The position numbers and the translations under genes are program-made. From NCBI RefSeq assembly GCF_014648495.1, contig NZ_BMRF01000032.1, positions 1-64,000 of the forward strand: a DNA stretch of 64,000 nt, read 5' to 3'. Shown one piece after another: positions 36,081 to 45,044 of this stretch (within the stretch, counting starts at the first letter, position 1; every line of letters begins with the position of its first letter). The stretch is from Actinomadura cremea (lineage in GTDB: Bacteria; Actinomycetota; Actinomycetes; Streptosporangiales; Streptosporangiaceae). The notes under the pieces were generated by a model that did no database searches, had not been told where the DNA came from, and saw only the letters and a list, made by a program, of their open reading frames with translations.

Positions 36081-36332
36081 ATGGAGACCAAGACCTGGGC
36101 CGTGGAGATCTACATTAACGAGGACGGCGCCGACACCGTCGCGCGCGCGGTCCTGTTCACCGGCGCTGACAACAGAACGGTGGGGCAGGGGCGGGCGCGC
36201 CGTAACCCCGCCGATCCGGAAGTTCCGGAGATCGGGGACGAGCTGGCCGTGAGCCGTGCCCTGGCGGACCTGGCGGGACGCCTGCGCGGTGTCGCGGGGG
36301 ACGACATCGACCGTCTCACCTCCCCGGCGTGA
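36081..36332 (+). CDS. DUF1876 protein, Rv1738-like
   Basis: An 83-residue protein. TWAVEIYINEDG, then TVGQGRARRNPADPEVPEIG and DELAVSRALADLAGRL line up block for block with Rv1738, one of the most strongly DosR-induced proteins of M. tuberculosis. That protein folds like a ribosome hibernation factor, so ribosome silencing is a reasonable guess. ATG 36081 follows GAGGGGG. Its 3' end overlaps the convergent USP gene by 17 bp. Confidence 0.9.
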   Translation: METKTWAVEIYINEDGADTVARAVLFTGADNRTVGQGRARRNPADPEVPEIGDELAVSRALADLAGRLRGVAGDDIDRLTSPA

Positions 36333-36807
36333 CCGGTGGGGCGTCCTGCACGTCGCCGCCGTGCGCGGAATCGGCGGCCGGGTGGCGGACCACCACGACC
36401 GGGCACCGGGCGTGATGCACGCAGTGGGCGCTGACCGACCCCAGCAGCATCCCGGCGAAGGCGCCCCGGCCGTGCGAGCCGACCACCAGCAACTCGGCGT
36501 TTTCGGATTGCTCGACCAGTACGGGGGCCGGGTGTCCCTGGACCACGACCCTGCTCACCGGGACGCGCGGAGTCTCTCCGAGCGCCTCCCGCACCGCGCG
36601 TCCGAGTTCCGCATCGACGGCGCCTTCGACCTCCTCGTCGACGTACTCGATCGGGTAGCCGAAGGAGGGCAGACGCCAGGCCGACACCGCCCGCAGCTCC
36701 GCACCCGTCAGCTCGGCCTGCCGGGCCGCCCAGCGCAAGGCGTCCAGGCTCGCGGGCGACCCGTCCACACCGACCACGATCGCGGCTGAAGAATTCTCAT
36801 CGCTCAT
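36316..36807 (-). CDS. Universal stress protein, single UspA domain
   Basis: A 163-residue one-domain USP: IVVGVDGSPASLDALRWAAR at the start and ATP loop [17 protein letters not shown] intact. It is the only single-domain USP in the window. GGAGGG precedes ATG 36807. It converges on and overlaps the DUF1876 gene. The nearest DosR-like box (36957) is 150 bp upstream and better placed for the divergent USP, so DosR control of this gene is uncertain. Confidence 0.92.
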   Translation of the reverse strand: MSDENSSAAIVVGVDGSPASLDALRWAARQAELTGAELRAVSAWRLPSFGYPIEYVDEEVEGAVDAELGRAVREALGETPRVPVSRVVVQGHPAPVLVEQSENAELLVVGSHGRGAFAGMLLGSVSAHCVHHARCPVVVVRHPAADSAHGGDVQDAPPVTPGR

Positions 36808-36956
36808 GCGGCTCGATCCCTCCTGCTCGCATGCCGTCTCCCCTGTCTGCCCGTCCAGGCCGGAAGCAAGCCGTGGACCTGCCCCACCGCTCGCCGAACC
36901 GTCGGGTTCCGGATTTCGTCGGATGCCGGTGGCGCCCCGCGACCAGGATCGGGACC

Positions 36957-36970
36957 GGGACCTTCGGCCC
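36957..36970. promoter_or_regulatory. DosR-like box, exact local consensus
   Basis: GGGACCTTCGGCCC, 89 bp before the rightward USP at 37060. This is the exact form that the other sites of the island approximate. Confidence 0.72.
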
Positions 36971-37059
36971 TGGGACGGCGCGGTGCGGGCCCGCGAGTCT
37001 GGGTTGGAGGTGCCCGTGCACCGCCACGGGCCCTGGCAACGCACCGGCGAGGAGGAGAC

Positions 37060-37899
37060 ATGTGCGAACCGGTCGTGGTCGGCGTCGACGGGTCGGAGTG
37101 CTCGAACAGGGCGCTCGACTGGGCGGCCGGTGAGGCCGCGCGGCGTCATCGGCCGCTGAAGCTCGTCCACATCCTGGATCCGTGGCCTCGCCGCATCCCG
37201 ATGTTCGCGCCACCTGAAGCGGTGGAGCGCATGGCGATCATCGGTCATCGCGTCCTCGACGTGGCGGTGGAGCACGTCCGCCGGGACGGCCTGGAACTCG
37301 AAACGACGACGCGGCTCATCGTCGATCACACGTCCGATGCCTTGGAAGAGGAGGCAGGCAACGCCTTCGAACTGGTGCTCGGCAACCGGGGGTACGGCGG
37401 CTTCGCCGGGATGCTCCTCGGGTCGACCGGCCTCCGGATGGCCGCGCGCACACCCGTTCCGCTGATCATTGTGCGGGGCGATACCGTCGACCGTGGAGAC
37501 GTGGTGGTCGGCATCGACCTGGCGAAAGGCGAGAAGACCACCCTGGACTACGCTTTCGAGGCCGCGGCGCTGCGCCAGACCAGGCTGCGGGTCGTCCACG
37601 CGTGGACGCTGTACCCGCCCTATGAGGGGTTCGCCTCCGAAAGGGGGGCGATCGAGGCAGATGCACGCAAGAGGGTCGCGGCTGTGATCGATGGGCGGCG
37701 CCCCCTCTACCCTCAGGTCGACGTGGTGGTAGAGATCGTCGACGACCACCCGGTGTCCGCGCTGACCAACGCCTCGCGTGAGGCTCGCCTGCTGGTGACG
37801 GGAGCCCACGAGCGCGACCGGGCCTCGCTGCGGCTTGGATCGATCGTTCATGGAGCCGTCCACCACGCGCACTGCCCCGTCGCGGTCGTCCCCCGGTGA
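37060..37899 (+). CDS. Universal stress protein, tandem UspA domains
   Basis: A 279-residue tandem USP. Domain one: [20 protein letters not shown] with ATP loop [15 protein letters not shown]. Domain two from about residue 143: [20 protein letters not shown], ending [31 protein letters not shown] precedes ATG 37060. It has the same architecture as the USPs at 29137 and 45045, suggesting local duplication. It converges on the hydrogenase operon, which ends 81 bp away. Confidence 0.93.
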   Translation: MCEPVVVGVDGSECSNRALDWAAGEAARRHRPLKLVHILDPWPRRIPMFAPPEAVERMAIIGHRVLDVAVEHVRRDGLELETTTRLIVDHTSDALEEEAGNAFELVLGNRGYGGFAGMLLGSTGLRMAARTPVPLIIVRGDTVDRGDVVVGIDLAKGEKTTLDYAFEAAALRQTRLRVVHAWTLYPPYEGFASERGAIEADARKRVAAVIDGRRPLYPQVDVVVEIVDDHPVSALTNASREARLLVTGAHERDRASLRLGSIVHGAVHHAHCPVAVVPR

Positions 37900-37980
37900 A
37901 ACCCATGCGGATAACCGCCGCGAAGACCGAGATCCCGCGGCGACCGGCGACCCGGCGGCGGGCCGTCGCGCTCGACCCCC

Positions 37981-39129
37981 TCACGTCTCCGTCGTGAACC
38001 GGGTGGGCTCGGCCGACGTGTTCGTGGCGGTTTCGTCCTGGAGCGCTGCGACCTCCTCGGTGATGTCGATGCCGACCGGGCACCAGACGATGCATCGGCC
38101 GCAGCCCACGCAGCCGGATGAGCCGAACTGGTCGTGCCAGGTGCCGACCTTGTGGGTCAGCCACTGGCGGTAGCGGCTGCGGGCGGACGCGCGCACGTCT
38201 CCGCCGTGCAGGTGCGAGAAGTCGAGGTCGAAGCAGGAGTCCCACAACTGCCACCGCTCGGCGTGATCGCCGGTGAGGTCGGTGGTGTCGGTGACGCGCG
38301 TGCAGAAGCAGGTGGGGCACACCATCGTGCAGTTGCCGCAGCTCAGGCAGCGTTCGGCGACGTCGTCCCAGCGCTGCGCGTCCAGGCTGGCCGCCATGAG
38401 GTCGTGCAGGTCCGGTGGCGGAGGCATCTGTCGGCCCATCCGGTCGGCCGCAGCGGCGACTTCGGTGCGGGCGCGTTCGACGTTCTCGGGCTTCGCGGGC
38501 GGCGGGCGCAGATCGTCCATGATGGCGCGGCCGGCCTCGGTTCCGATGTCCACCACGTACCAGGGTTCGTCGGCGTCGGCCAGTTCGGTGAGGGCGAGGT
38601 CGTAGCCGGGGCCGGCCGATGGGCCTGTGCCCATCGAGGCGCAGAAGCAGGTCTCGCCGGGTTCGGTACAGTTGACGGCGACGATGAAGTTGTCACGGCG
38701 CCGTCCCGCGTAGGACGGGTCGACGTGGTCGCCGCCCATGAGGACGCGGTCCTGGATCGCGATGGCGCGAAGGTCGCACGGCCGTACCCCGAGGAAAGCC
38801 AGGCGGGGCCGCTCGGGTTCGGGCTCGCGCACGGTGAAGCCGTCGGCGGTCCGGTCGGCCTCCCAGAGCTTCACCCGAGAGCGGTGCAGGTACGGCTTCC
38901 AGGATTGCGGTCCGGCCGCGTGGGCGAAGGCGGCCGTGTCGTCCCGGCGGCGGATGCGGTAGCCGCCGGGGGAGAGCGTGACGCCCCATCCGCGTGGCAG
39001 GTCGCCGGGGGAGTCCAGTTCGGCCAGGACGATCGCCTCGTCGCGCAGGGTCGGGCCGATGACGGTGTACCCCGCTCGCCGGAGCGCGTCGAACAGCGGG
39101 CCGAGGCCGGTCAGTTCCCGCGCGGTCAT
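37981..39129 (-). CDS. hyhB: Group 3b-type hydrogenase beta subunit (4Fe-4S electron carrier)
   Basis: A 382-residue iron-sulfur protein of the HyhB/sulfhydrogenase-beta family. [19 protein letters not shown] and [18 protein letters not shown] are typical of the N-terminal domain. Two ferredoxin-type clusters follow: [16 protein letters not shown] and [12 protein letters not shown]. It should pass electrons between the NAD(P)-binding gamma subunit and the hydrogenase dimer. Its ATG overlaps the protease stop (ATGA). It is placed last in the operon, whereas beta often leads in archaeal sets. Confidence 0.9.
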   Translation of the reverse strand: MTARELTGLGPLFDALRRAGYTVIGPTLRDEAIVLAELDSPGDLPRGWGVTLSPGGYRIRRRDDTAAFAHAAGPQSWKPYLHRSRVKLWEADRTADGFTVREPEPERPRLAFLGVRPCDLRAIAIQDRVLMGGDHVDPSYAGRRRDNFIVAVNCTEPGETCFCASMGTGPSAGPGYDLALTELADADEPWYVVDIGTEAGRAIMDDLRPPPAKPENVERARTEVAAAADRMGRQMPPPPDLHDLMAASLDAQRWDDVAERCLSCGNCTMVCPTCFCTRVTDTTDLTGDHAERWQLWDSCFDLDFSHLHGGDVRASARSRYRQWLTHKVGTWHDQFGSSGCVGCGRCIVWCPVGIDITEEVAALQDETATNTSAEPTRFTTET

Positions 39130-39671
39130 GACGGCCGGTCCTCGGAGCGCGGCCGGGACGATCCCGTCGCGGGCGGTGCGGGTGCGGTGAGCATCTCTTC
39201 CTCCTCAGGTGGTCGGGTCGCCGGCGAGGTCGCGATCCGGTCGGCGACGGCGTCGACGGCGGCGGCGACGCGCGGGGTGAGGCCGCGGCCGAAGCCGAAG
39301 TCGAGGCCCTCGATCGCCAGGACCCGCAGGCGTCCGGGCATGCGGTCGACGGCGAGCCCGAGCGCGACGGCGTCGCCGAGCCCGAGTGCGTGGTCGGTGA
39401 CCGGGCGCGTGGTGAACCGCACCGAACCGGCGGCTCCGGCGTCGAGTTCCGCTCCGAACTCGTGGACCCGCCCGGGCTCGGGCGGGTCGGAGCGCACCGC
39501 GTCCACGACGATCGCGAGGTCGGCCCCCGCCCACAGGTCGATGAGCCGTGCGGGCTCTCCGTCGGTCACCGCGAGCGCCGCCGCGACCCGCCCCCGCAGT
39601 GCCGTGACGACGGCCGGTCCGGCGCCGTCGTCCCGGCGGAAGTCGTTGCCCACGCCGATGACGATGGTCAT
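39126..39671 (-). CDS. Hydrogenase maturation endopeptidase (HybD/HycI family)
   Basis: A 181-residue protease: [19 protein letters not shown] at the N-terminus carries the nickel-sensing acidic residue, and [19 protein letters not shown] and [15 protein letters not shown] match the family core including the metal-site His. It trims the C-terminal tail of the large subunit after nickel insertion. The last ~25 residues are Pro/Ser-rich and non-conserved. It overlaps both neighbours by ATGA, unusually separating alpha from beta. Confidence 0.9.
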   Translation of the reverse strand: MTIVIGVGNDFRRDDGAGPAVVTALRGRVAAALAVTDGEPARLIDLWAGADLAIVVDAVRSDPPEPGRVHEFGAELDAGAAGSVRFTTRPVTDHALGLGDAVALGLAVDRMPGRLRVLAIEGLDFGFGRGLTPRVAAAVDAVADRIATSPATRPPEEEEMLTAPAPPATGSSRPRSEDRPS

Positions 39672-40963
39672 GACCGCTCCACGGTGAGGTCGAGGAAGTG
39701 GGTGGAGCAGGAGATGCACGGATCGTAGTTGCGGATGGCCTGCTCGCATCGGTGCGTCAGGGCGTGGTCGTCGAGGTGCAGGCGGGAGGCGACGAAGCGT
39801 CCGAGGTCGTTCTCGATGGCGGCCTGGTTCTGGGACGTCGGGGGGACGATCCTGGCGGAGGTGATCAGGCCCTCCGAGCCGAGGCCGTAGCGGTGGTAGA
39901 GGAGGCCTCGCGGGGCCTCGGTGACGCCGTGCCCGGTGCCTTCGCGGGGCTCGACCGGCACCGACGGGCGGGGCGGCGGCTCGTAGCCGTCGATGATCCG
40001 CAACGCCTCCTCCGCGGCGTAGACGATCTCGACGGATCGGACCAGGATGCTGCGGAACGGGTTGCGGCATTCCGGGCCGAGGCCGGCCCGGTCCGCCGCC
40101 TCCCGGGCGAGCGGGGAGAGCCGCTCGCGGTTGAGGGAGTAGCGGGCCAGGGGCCCGGCGAGGTAGGTGCCGCCGTCGGCGAAGCGGGCGTGCAGCGCCG
40201 TCGAATGCGGCACCTGCTCCTCCACGACGTTCTCCTCGAACTCCGCCGCGGAAAAGGTCCGACCACCGCCCCGGCGGAGCGCGCCGCTCTCCAGCGGATA
40301 CCGGTCCGAGACCAGCGCGAGGTGCTCGTGATCGTGCTCGAAGTCGGGGAACTCGAATCCCGCCGCCCACTCCACGGTCGCCAGCGCGTCGTCGCGGGCC
40401 CGCCGCAGCGTCTCGGCGAGCGGCGCCAGTTCGGGACGCGACGGTGTCCGGTGGAAACCGCCGATCCGGACGTTCACCGGGTGGATAGCGCGGCCCCCGA
40501 GCAACTCCATCACCGCGTTGCCCGCCTTCTTCAGCCGCAGGCCCCGCTCGACGACGGAACGATGATCGCGGGCCATCTCGACCGCGCCGGGATAGCCGAG
40601 GAAATCGGGCGCGTGCAGCAGGTACACGTGCAGGGCGTGGCTCTCGATCCACTCGCCGCAGTACAGCAGCCGCCGCAGCTCGCCGACCGGACCGTCCACC
40701 GTCACGCCGCAGGCGTCCTCGATGGCCCGGCACGCGCTCATCTGGTACGCGACGGGACAGATCCCGCAGATCCGGGCGGTGATGTCGGGCGGTTCGGTAT
40801 GGGCGCGGCCCCGCAGGAACGCCTCGAAGAACCGCGGCGGCTCGTAGATGTCGAGCCGCACCTCCTCGACGTCCCGGCCCCGTACCCGGACGTACATGGC
40901 GCCCTCGCCCTCGACTCGCGCGAGCGCCCCGACCTTGAGCGTCCGGTCATGGCGATGCGTCAT
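39668..40963 (-). CDS. hyhL: NiFe-hydrogenase large subunit, group 3b type
   Basis: A 431-residue catalytic subunit. The first nickel motif is [15 protein letters not shown] (Cys66, Cys69), with AYQMS in place of the usual VSHxxA. The second is DPCISCSTH (Cys416, Cys419, His422), followed by a short tail FLDLTVERS that the adjacent endopeptidase should remove. Together the four cysteines bind the NiFe site, so the subunit is intact. Group 3b enzymes interconvert H2 and NADPH in the cytoplasm; the M. smegmatis homologue (Hyd3) is induced under hypoxia through DosR, which suits this location. It overlaps the small subunit gene by 17 bp. Confidence 0.93.
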   Translation of the reverse strand: MTHRHDRTLKVGALARVEGEGAMYVRVRGRDVEEVRLDIYEPPRFFEAFLRGRAHTEPPDITARICGICPVAYQMSACRAIEDACGVTVDGPVGELRRLLYCGEWIESHALHVYLLHAPDFLGYPGAVEMARDHRSVVERGLRLKKAGNAVMELLGGRAIHPVNVRIGGFHRTPSRPELAPLAETLRRARDDALATVEWAAGFEFPDFEHDHEHLALVSDRYPLESGALRRGGGRTFSAAEFEENVVEEQVPHSTALHARFADGGTYLAGPLARYSLNRERLSPLAREAADRAGLGPECRNPFRSILVRSVEIVYAAEEALRIIDGYEPPPRPSVPVEPREGTGHGVTEAPRGLLYHRYGLGSEGLITSARIVPPTSQNQAAIENDLGRFVASRLHLDDHALTHRCEQAIRNYDPCISCSTHFLDLTVERS

Positions 40964-41744
40964 CGCCCGTCCCCTCCGGCGGTTCCCGCTCGCCGTCCGC
41001 GCGGAAGGCGGCGACGTTGAAAGTGGACAGGACGCGCCGCGCCTCGTCCTCGGTCATGTCGAGCCACGGCAGCAGCCCGCGCGTGTTGGGGCGGTCGCCG
41101 CCCCACGTCGGGGACGGCCCGAAGCAGCCGTAGCAGCCCCGTCGGTAGGACGGGCAGATCGCTCCGCAGCCCGCGTGGGTGATAGGCCCGAGGCACGGCG
41201 TGCCGTGGGCGACCATCACGCACACGTTCTGGCGGATCTTGCACTCGAAGCAGACGCTGTGGCCGGGGACGTCGGGCCTGCGCCCAGCGAGGTGGGCGGC
41301 CAGGACCTCCAAGAGCTGGCGGCGGTCGATCGGGCATCCCTGGAGTTCGAAGTCCACCGGGACGTGCGCCGCGATGGGGGTGGACGTGGCGAGCGTCGCG
41401 ACGTACTCCGGCCGCGCGTACACCACGGAGGCGAACTCCCTCACGTCGGCGAAGTTGCGCAGCGCCTGGACGCCTCCGGCGGTCGCGCACGCCCCGATCG
41501 TGATCAGCTTTCGGGAGACCCTGCGCACGTGCCGGATCCGTTCCCGGTCCGCGGGCGTCGTGACCGACCCCTCGACCAGCGACACGTCGTACGGTCCGTC
41601 CCCGGCCGCACCGGACGCCTCCAGGAAGTGCACGATCTCGATCCGCCCGGCGAGTTCCAGCAGTTCGTCCTCGCAGTCCAGGAGGGTGAGCTGGCAGCCG
41701 TCGCAGGAGGCGAACTTCCACACGGCCAGGGTCGGACGGTCCAT
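40947..41744 (-). CDS. hyhS: NiFe-hydrogenase small subunit, group 3b type
   Basis: A 265-residue iron-sulfur subunit without a Tat signal, hence cytoplasmic. [17 protein letters not shown] gives the first cluster cysteines (Cys14, Cys17); [39 protein letters not shown] and [10 protein letters not shown] supply the rest of the cluster ligands. It starts 2 bases after the gamma-subunit stop and overlaps the large subunit. It relays electrons from the NiFe site to the beta and gamma subunits. Confidence 0.92.
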   Translation of the reverse strand: MDRPTLAVWKFASCDGCQLTLLDCEDELLELAGRIEIVHFLEASGAAGDGPYDVSLVEGSVTTPADRERIRHVRRVSRKLITIGACATAGGVQALRNFADVREFASVVYARPEYVATLATSTPIAAHVPVDFELQGCPIDRRQLLEVLAAHLAGRRPDVPGHSVCFECKIRQNVCVMVAHGTPCLGPITHAGCGAICPSYRRGCYGCFGPSPTWGGDRPNTRGLLPWLDMTEDEARRVLSTFNVAAFRADGEREPPEGTGDDASP

Positions 41745-41746
41745 CG

Positions 41747-42568
41747 CTACAGCTCCCTGACCGTCATGAGCGGCGCGGCACTCTCGAACGGGACGACCGG
41801 GCCGTCGCGGCAGATCAGCAGCGGACCGAGCTGGCAGTGCCCGCACCAGCCGACCCCGCACCGCATGTTGCGTTCCATGGACAGCCGGACGTCGCCGGGG
41901 TGCACGCCCAGCCCGGTGAGGGCCTCGGCCGTAAGCCGCATCATGATCTCCGGTCCGCAGACGAACGCGGCGGCACCCCGCGGGTCGACGCCGGCCGCGC
42001 CGACCAGCGCGGTGATCAGCCCGACGTGCCCCGTCCAGCCCGGTGCCGGCCGGTCCACGGTCACCTCGACCTGCGCGCCGCGGCGCCGCCACGCGTCCAG
42101 CTCGCTCGCGAAGGGCAGGTCCGCGGGCGTGCGGGCGCCGATCAGGACGGCGACGCGGCCGAACGCCCCGCGGTCGTCCAGCGCCCGCAGCACCGCCGGA
42201 CGCAGCGGTGCCAGGCCGATCCCGCCGGCGGCGAACACCAGATCGCGTCCGCGCGCCGCATCCAGGCCCCAGCCGGAGCCGAACGGCCCGCGCAACCCGA
42301 GGACCCGCCCGGGACGCGTCGCGCATACGGCGCGCGTGACGGGACCGACCGCCCGTACCGTCTGCTCCAGCACCCGGCCGGTCCGGCTGACCGAGATCGG
42401 CACTTCGCCGACGCCGAACGCGTACATCATCGTGAACTGGCCCGGCGCGGGATCGGGAATCGGCGCCGCGACGGGCTCGAGAACGAGAGTCACCGTGTCC
42501 GCGGTCTCGTCCCGGCGGTCGGCGACCCGGTACGGCACCGGTGCCATGGGGGAGCCCGGGCCGGTCAC
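41747..42568 (-). CDS. hyhG: Hydrogenase gamma subunit, FAD/NAD(P)-binding reductase
   Basis: A 273-residue ferredoxin-NADP reductase-like protein: FAD segment [20 protein letters not shown], nucleotide loop [15 protein letters not shown], then [14 protein letters not shown] and a C-terminal 2Fe-2S cysteine cluster in [20 protein letters not shown]. It is the NAD(P)H port of the enzyme. GTG 42568 overlaps the preceding stop (GTGA); an ATG at 42547 would also keep the whole domain. Confidence 0.9.
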   Translation of the reverse strand: MTGPGSPMAPVPYRVADRRDETADTVTLVLEPVAAPIPDPAPGQFTMMYAFGVGEVPISVSRTGRVLEQTVRAVGPVTRAVCATRPGRVLGLRGPFGSGWGLDAARGRDLVFAAGGIGLAPLRPAVLRALDDRGAFGRVAVLIGARTPADLPFASELDAWRRRGAQVEVTVDRPAPGWTGHVGLITALVGAAGVDPRGAAAFVCGPEIMMRLTAEALTGLGVHPGDVRLSMERNMRCGVGWCGHCQLGPLLICRDGPVVPFESAAPLMTVREL

Positions 42569-43092
42569 GACACCTCCTCCGGGTGCGCGTACAGGTCCAG
42601 CACACGAACCCGGGTCGCCTCCAGCCGGTCGAGCATCACCGCGCCGAACAGCAACGTCAGGTCGTAACCGAGCGCCGGGTCGTCCGCGCACAGCTCCCGC
42701 ACCCGCCGTCCCTCGAACCGGTAGGCGGTCACCGGCTCGACCGCGACGGCGCCGAACCTCCAGCGGTGCGGCGGGAACAGCCACGACCAGCCGACGATCG
42801 AGCCCGCGGGCAGGGTCTCCACCACCACCGCCCCCCGTCCGGGCACCTGCAGATCGAGTGCGACCATGCCCGACCGCACGAGCCAGAACCACTCGGCGGT
42901 ATCCCCCTCCTCGAAGAAGCGGTGCCCGTCCGGTACGGCGAGGGTGCGGGCGGTCGCGGCGAGTTCGGCACGGTGCCGCCCGGAGACGCTGGCGAAGAAT
43001 CGCTCCCGGGCCAGGTCGTCGGCCGTGACCTTGTTCGTCCCTTCCACCTGTGCTGACCTGCCCCCCGGACGCCCGATCGAAGATCCGGGCAT
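42565..43092 (-). CDS. Cyclic nucleotide-binding (CRP-fold) domain protein without a DNA-binding domain
   Basis: A 175-residue protein consisting of a cNMP-binding beta barrel: [60 protein letters not shown]-terminal helix-turn-helix, present in CRP/FNR factors, is absent; it ends shortly after the dimer helix. It is the first gene of the hydrogenase operon and overlaps hyhG. It may act as a ligand-responsive partner of the hydrogenase rather than a regulator (inference). Start uncertain: ATG 43092 or GTG 43047. Confidence 0.82.
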   Translation of the reverse strand: MPGSSIGRPGGRSAQVEGTNKVTADDLARERFFASVSGRHRAELAATARTLAVPDGHRFFEEGDTAEWFWLVRSGMVALDLQVPGRGAVVVETLPAGSIVGWSWLFPPHRWRFGAVAVEPVTAYRFEGRRVRELCADDPALGYDLTLLFGAVMLDRLEATRVRVLDLYAHPEEVS

Positions 43093-43158
43093 GGTCAAGA
43101 TTCGACGGGGCGCCGCGGCCGTCGAGGGCGCAAGGCCCTTCGCGGGTCGGCCGTCCCG

Positions 43159-43172
43159 AGGACCATCGGCCC
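43159..43172. promoter_or_regulatory. DosR-like box between hydrogenase operon and DUF1918 gene
   Basis: AGGACCATCGGCCC, 12 of 14 to the local consensus, 64 bp before the DUF1918 gene and 67 bp before the divergent hydrogenase operon. A much weaker leftward half-match lies near 43126. One site may serve both. Confidence 0.55.
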
Positions 43173-43236
43173 TGGCGGCGGCGCTCCGCTCGAACGAGGC
43201 TAGATCACATCAGACGAACGGCCGAAAGGAGCGATC

Positions 43237-43440
43237 ATGAAGGCGCGTGCAGGCGACTGGGTGATCGTCAAAGGTCACCGAGCCGGTGAAGCGGCCAGAA
43301 AGGCGATGATCGTCGAGGTGAACGGCCCGGACGGGGCACCGCCCTACGTAGTCGAATGGGACGACGGGCATACGAGCACGTACTTCCCGTCTTCGGACGC
43401 GGTGATCGAACGCCATCCGGCGGCGCGTTCGCACGGCTGA
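43237..43440 (+). CDS. DUF1918 small protein
   Basis: A 67-residue protein with the DUF1918 layout: AGDWVIVKGHRAG near the N-terminus, a short variable middle, then PPYVVEWDDGHTSTYFPSSD. It looks like a small beta barrel of SH3 type. Function unknown; actinobacterial DUF1918 proteins are often near stress genes. AAAGGAG precedes ATG 43237 and a DosR-like box lies 64 bp upstream. Confidence 0.85.
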   Translation: MKARAGDWVIVKGHRAGEAARKAMIVEVNGPDGAPPYVVEWDDGHTSTYFPSSDAVIERHPAARSHG

Positions 43441-43473
43441 GTACACGGGCGGCAGCCGTCGCGAGGCCGGCGC

Positions 43474-44814
43474 CTACCGGCCGTGCCGCGCGACCGCGGC
43501 CCGGCGGGCGAGTTCGTCGCGGAGCCGGTCGCGGCCACGCTCCAGCCGTGCGCTGAACCGCACGTCGCCGGTGTCGGGCCGCCGCAACCGGAGGATTCTC
43601 TCGGGGAGCGTCGCCAGATCCGCGGCGCACCGCTCGCGCGCGTTCGCGAGCGGCTCCGCCTCGCCGGTCGGGCTTCCGCCGCTCATCACGGGCACGAGAA
43701 GGGGCTCCATGCCTTCGAGCGGCGGTTCGTCCGCGAGCGCGACGACGTCGCCCGGCGGCCCGCGATAGATCTGCTTGGCGCCGGGAGCCGTTGCCTTGCC
43801 CGCCGAGAGCTTCATCACCGGGCGACCGCCGTAGGCCACGAGCTTGTAGGCGCTGTCGAGGTAGGGCGCGTCGGCCGAAACGCCCATCCTCGTTCCGACT
43901 CCGTAGACGTCGATCGGTGCTCCGGCCGCGTGCAGTTCCGCGATGCGGTGTTCGTCGAGACCGCCGCTCGCCACGATGCGCGCCGACCCCATCCCGGCCT
44001 CGTCCAGGATCCGGCGCGCCTCGACGGCGAGGGCGCCCAGATCTCCGGAATCGAGACGGACACCGCTCGGGGCCCGCAGGCCCGCACGCCGCACCGCGCG
44101 AATCGCGGTCTCGACCCCGGCGAGAGTGTCGTAGGTGTCCACCAGCAGCGTCGTCCGATCCGGGAAATCGGCTACGAACGCGTCGAACGCCGCCTCCTCG
44201 TCGGAGAACGCCTCGACATAGGAGTGCGCCATGGTGCCCACCGCCGGGACGCCGTACCGCCTGGCGCCCTCGACGTTGCTGGTTCCCGCGAACCCCGCGA
44301 TGGAGGAGACGCGGGCGACCGACATCGCCGCATCGACCCCCTGCGTCCGGCGGAACGAGAAGTCGACGACCTGCGCCCTGCCCGCCGCTCGCACGCACCG
44401 GGCGGCCTTCGTGGCCACCGTGGTCTGGAAGGTGATGTGATTCAGCAGCATGGTCTCCACGAGCTGGGCCTCGGCGATCGGTGCCGTGACCTCCAGCAGA
44501 GGCTCGCCGGCGTACACGACCCGCCCTTCGGGAACCGCGCGCACTTCCCCGGTGAACCGCAGCTCTTCGAGGGCCCGCAGCGCGCGGTCGTCGAAGCCCT
44601 GCTCGTCTGCCAGGTAGTCGAGGTCTTCCCGATCGAGCCGGTAGCGATCGAGGAACGACAGGCAGTCGGCCAGCCCGCAGGCGACCAGGAACCCGCGATC
44701 CGGGGGCATCTTGCGGACGAAGAGGCTGAACGTTGCCGGTCCGGCCATCCCTCGCCGGAGATAGCTCGCCGCCATCGTCAGCTCGTACAGGTCCGTCATC
44801 AATCCGGTGCTCAT
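43474..44814 (-). CDS. pncB: Nicotinate phosphoribosyltransferase, PncB2-like
   Basis: A 446-residue NAPRTase. TDLYELTMAASYLRRGM opens the protein; FSFRRTQGVDAAM and VGTMAHSYVEAF (the phosphorylated His is His197) and GVRLDSGDLGALA are the active-site blocks. It converts nicotinate and PRPP to nicotinate mononucleotide in the cytoplasm, salvaging NAD. The M. tuberculosis paralogue PncB2 (Rv0573c) is in the DosR regulon. GGAG lies 6 bases before ATG 44814. No DosR-like box is seen in the 230-bp gap shared with the divergent USP, which contains an AT-rich patch near 44925-44945. Confidence 0.93.
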   Translation of the reverse strand: MSTGLMTDLYELTMAASYLRRGMAGPATFSLFVRKMPPDRGFLVACGLADCLSFLDRYRLDREDLDYLADEQGFDDRALRALEELRFTGEVRAVPEGRVVYAGEPLLEVTAPIAEAQLVETMLLNHITFQTTVATKAARCVRAAGRAQVVDFSFRRTQGVDAAMSVARVSSIAGFAGTSNVEGARRYGVPAVGTMAHSYVEAFSDEEAAFDAFVADFPDRTTLLVDTYDTLAGVETAIRAVRRAGLRAPSGVRLDSGDLGALAVEARRILDEAGMGSARIVASGGLDEHRIAELHAAGAPIDVYGVGTRMGVSADAPYLDSAYKLVAYGGRPVMKLSAGKATAPGAKQIYRGPPGDVVALADEPPLEGMEPLLVPVMSGGSPTGEAEPLANARERCAADLATLPERILRLRRPDTGDVRFSARLERGRDRLRDELARRAAVARHGR

Positions 44815-45044
44815 CGAGTGCTCCATCACGAGGCGTCGCAAGTGTCATGCCCGCAGGACCCGGTGATGGCACGTCCAACTCTCAACGCCAGAGCCAGCGG
44901 CAGGGGATCCGTCTTCGGGTCGCGAAAAGCAACAAAAATTATTTGGCCCTGGGGTGGTATTGGTTGGTGAAGAAATGTGGAACAGAACAGTCCCGTAGCT
45001 CGTCCGTACTGGTTCGCTACGAAGATCGAAATGAGGGGGTGTCG

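Noticed and set aside
38134-39687. 517-residue plus-strand frame across the hydrogenase beta subunit and protease
   Set aside because: Shadow of two minus-strand genes that carry cluster cysteines and catalytic motifs.
43125-43138. Leftward DosR-like box for the hydrogenase operon
   Set aside because: About 9 of 14 matches (AGGGCGCAAGGCCC), no better than background in this GC-rich sequence; the site at 43159 is stronger.
44733-45044. Longer N-terminus for the USP at 45045
   Set aside because: The extension overlaps the divergent pncB gene start and has no conserved residues; GAGGGGG supports ATG 45045.
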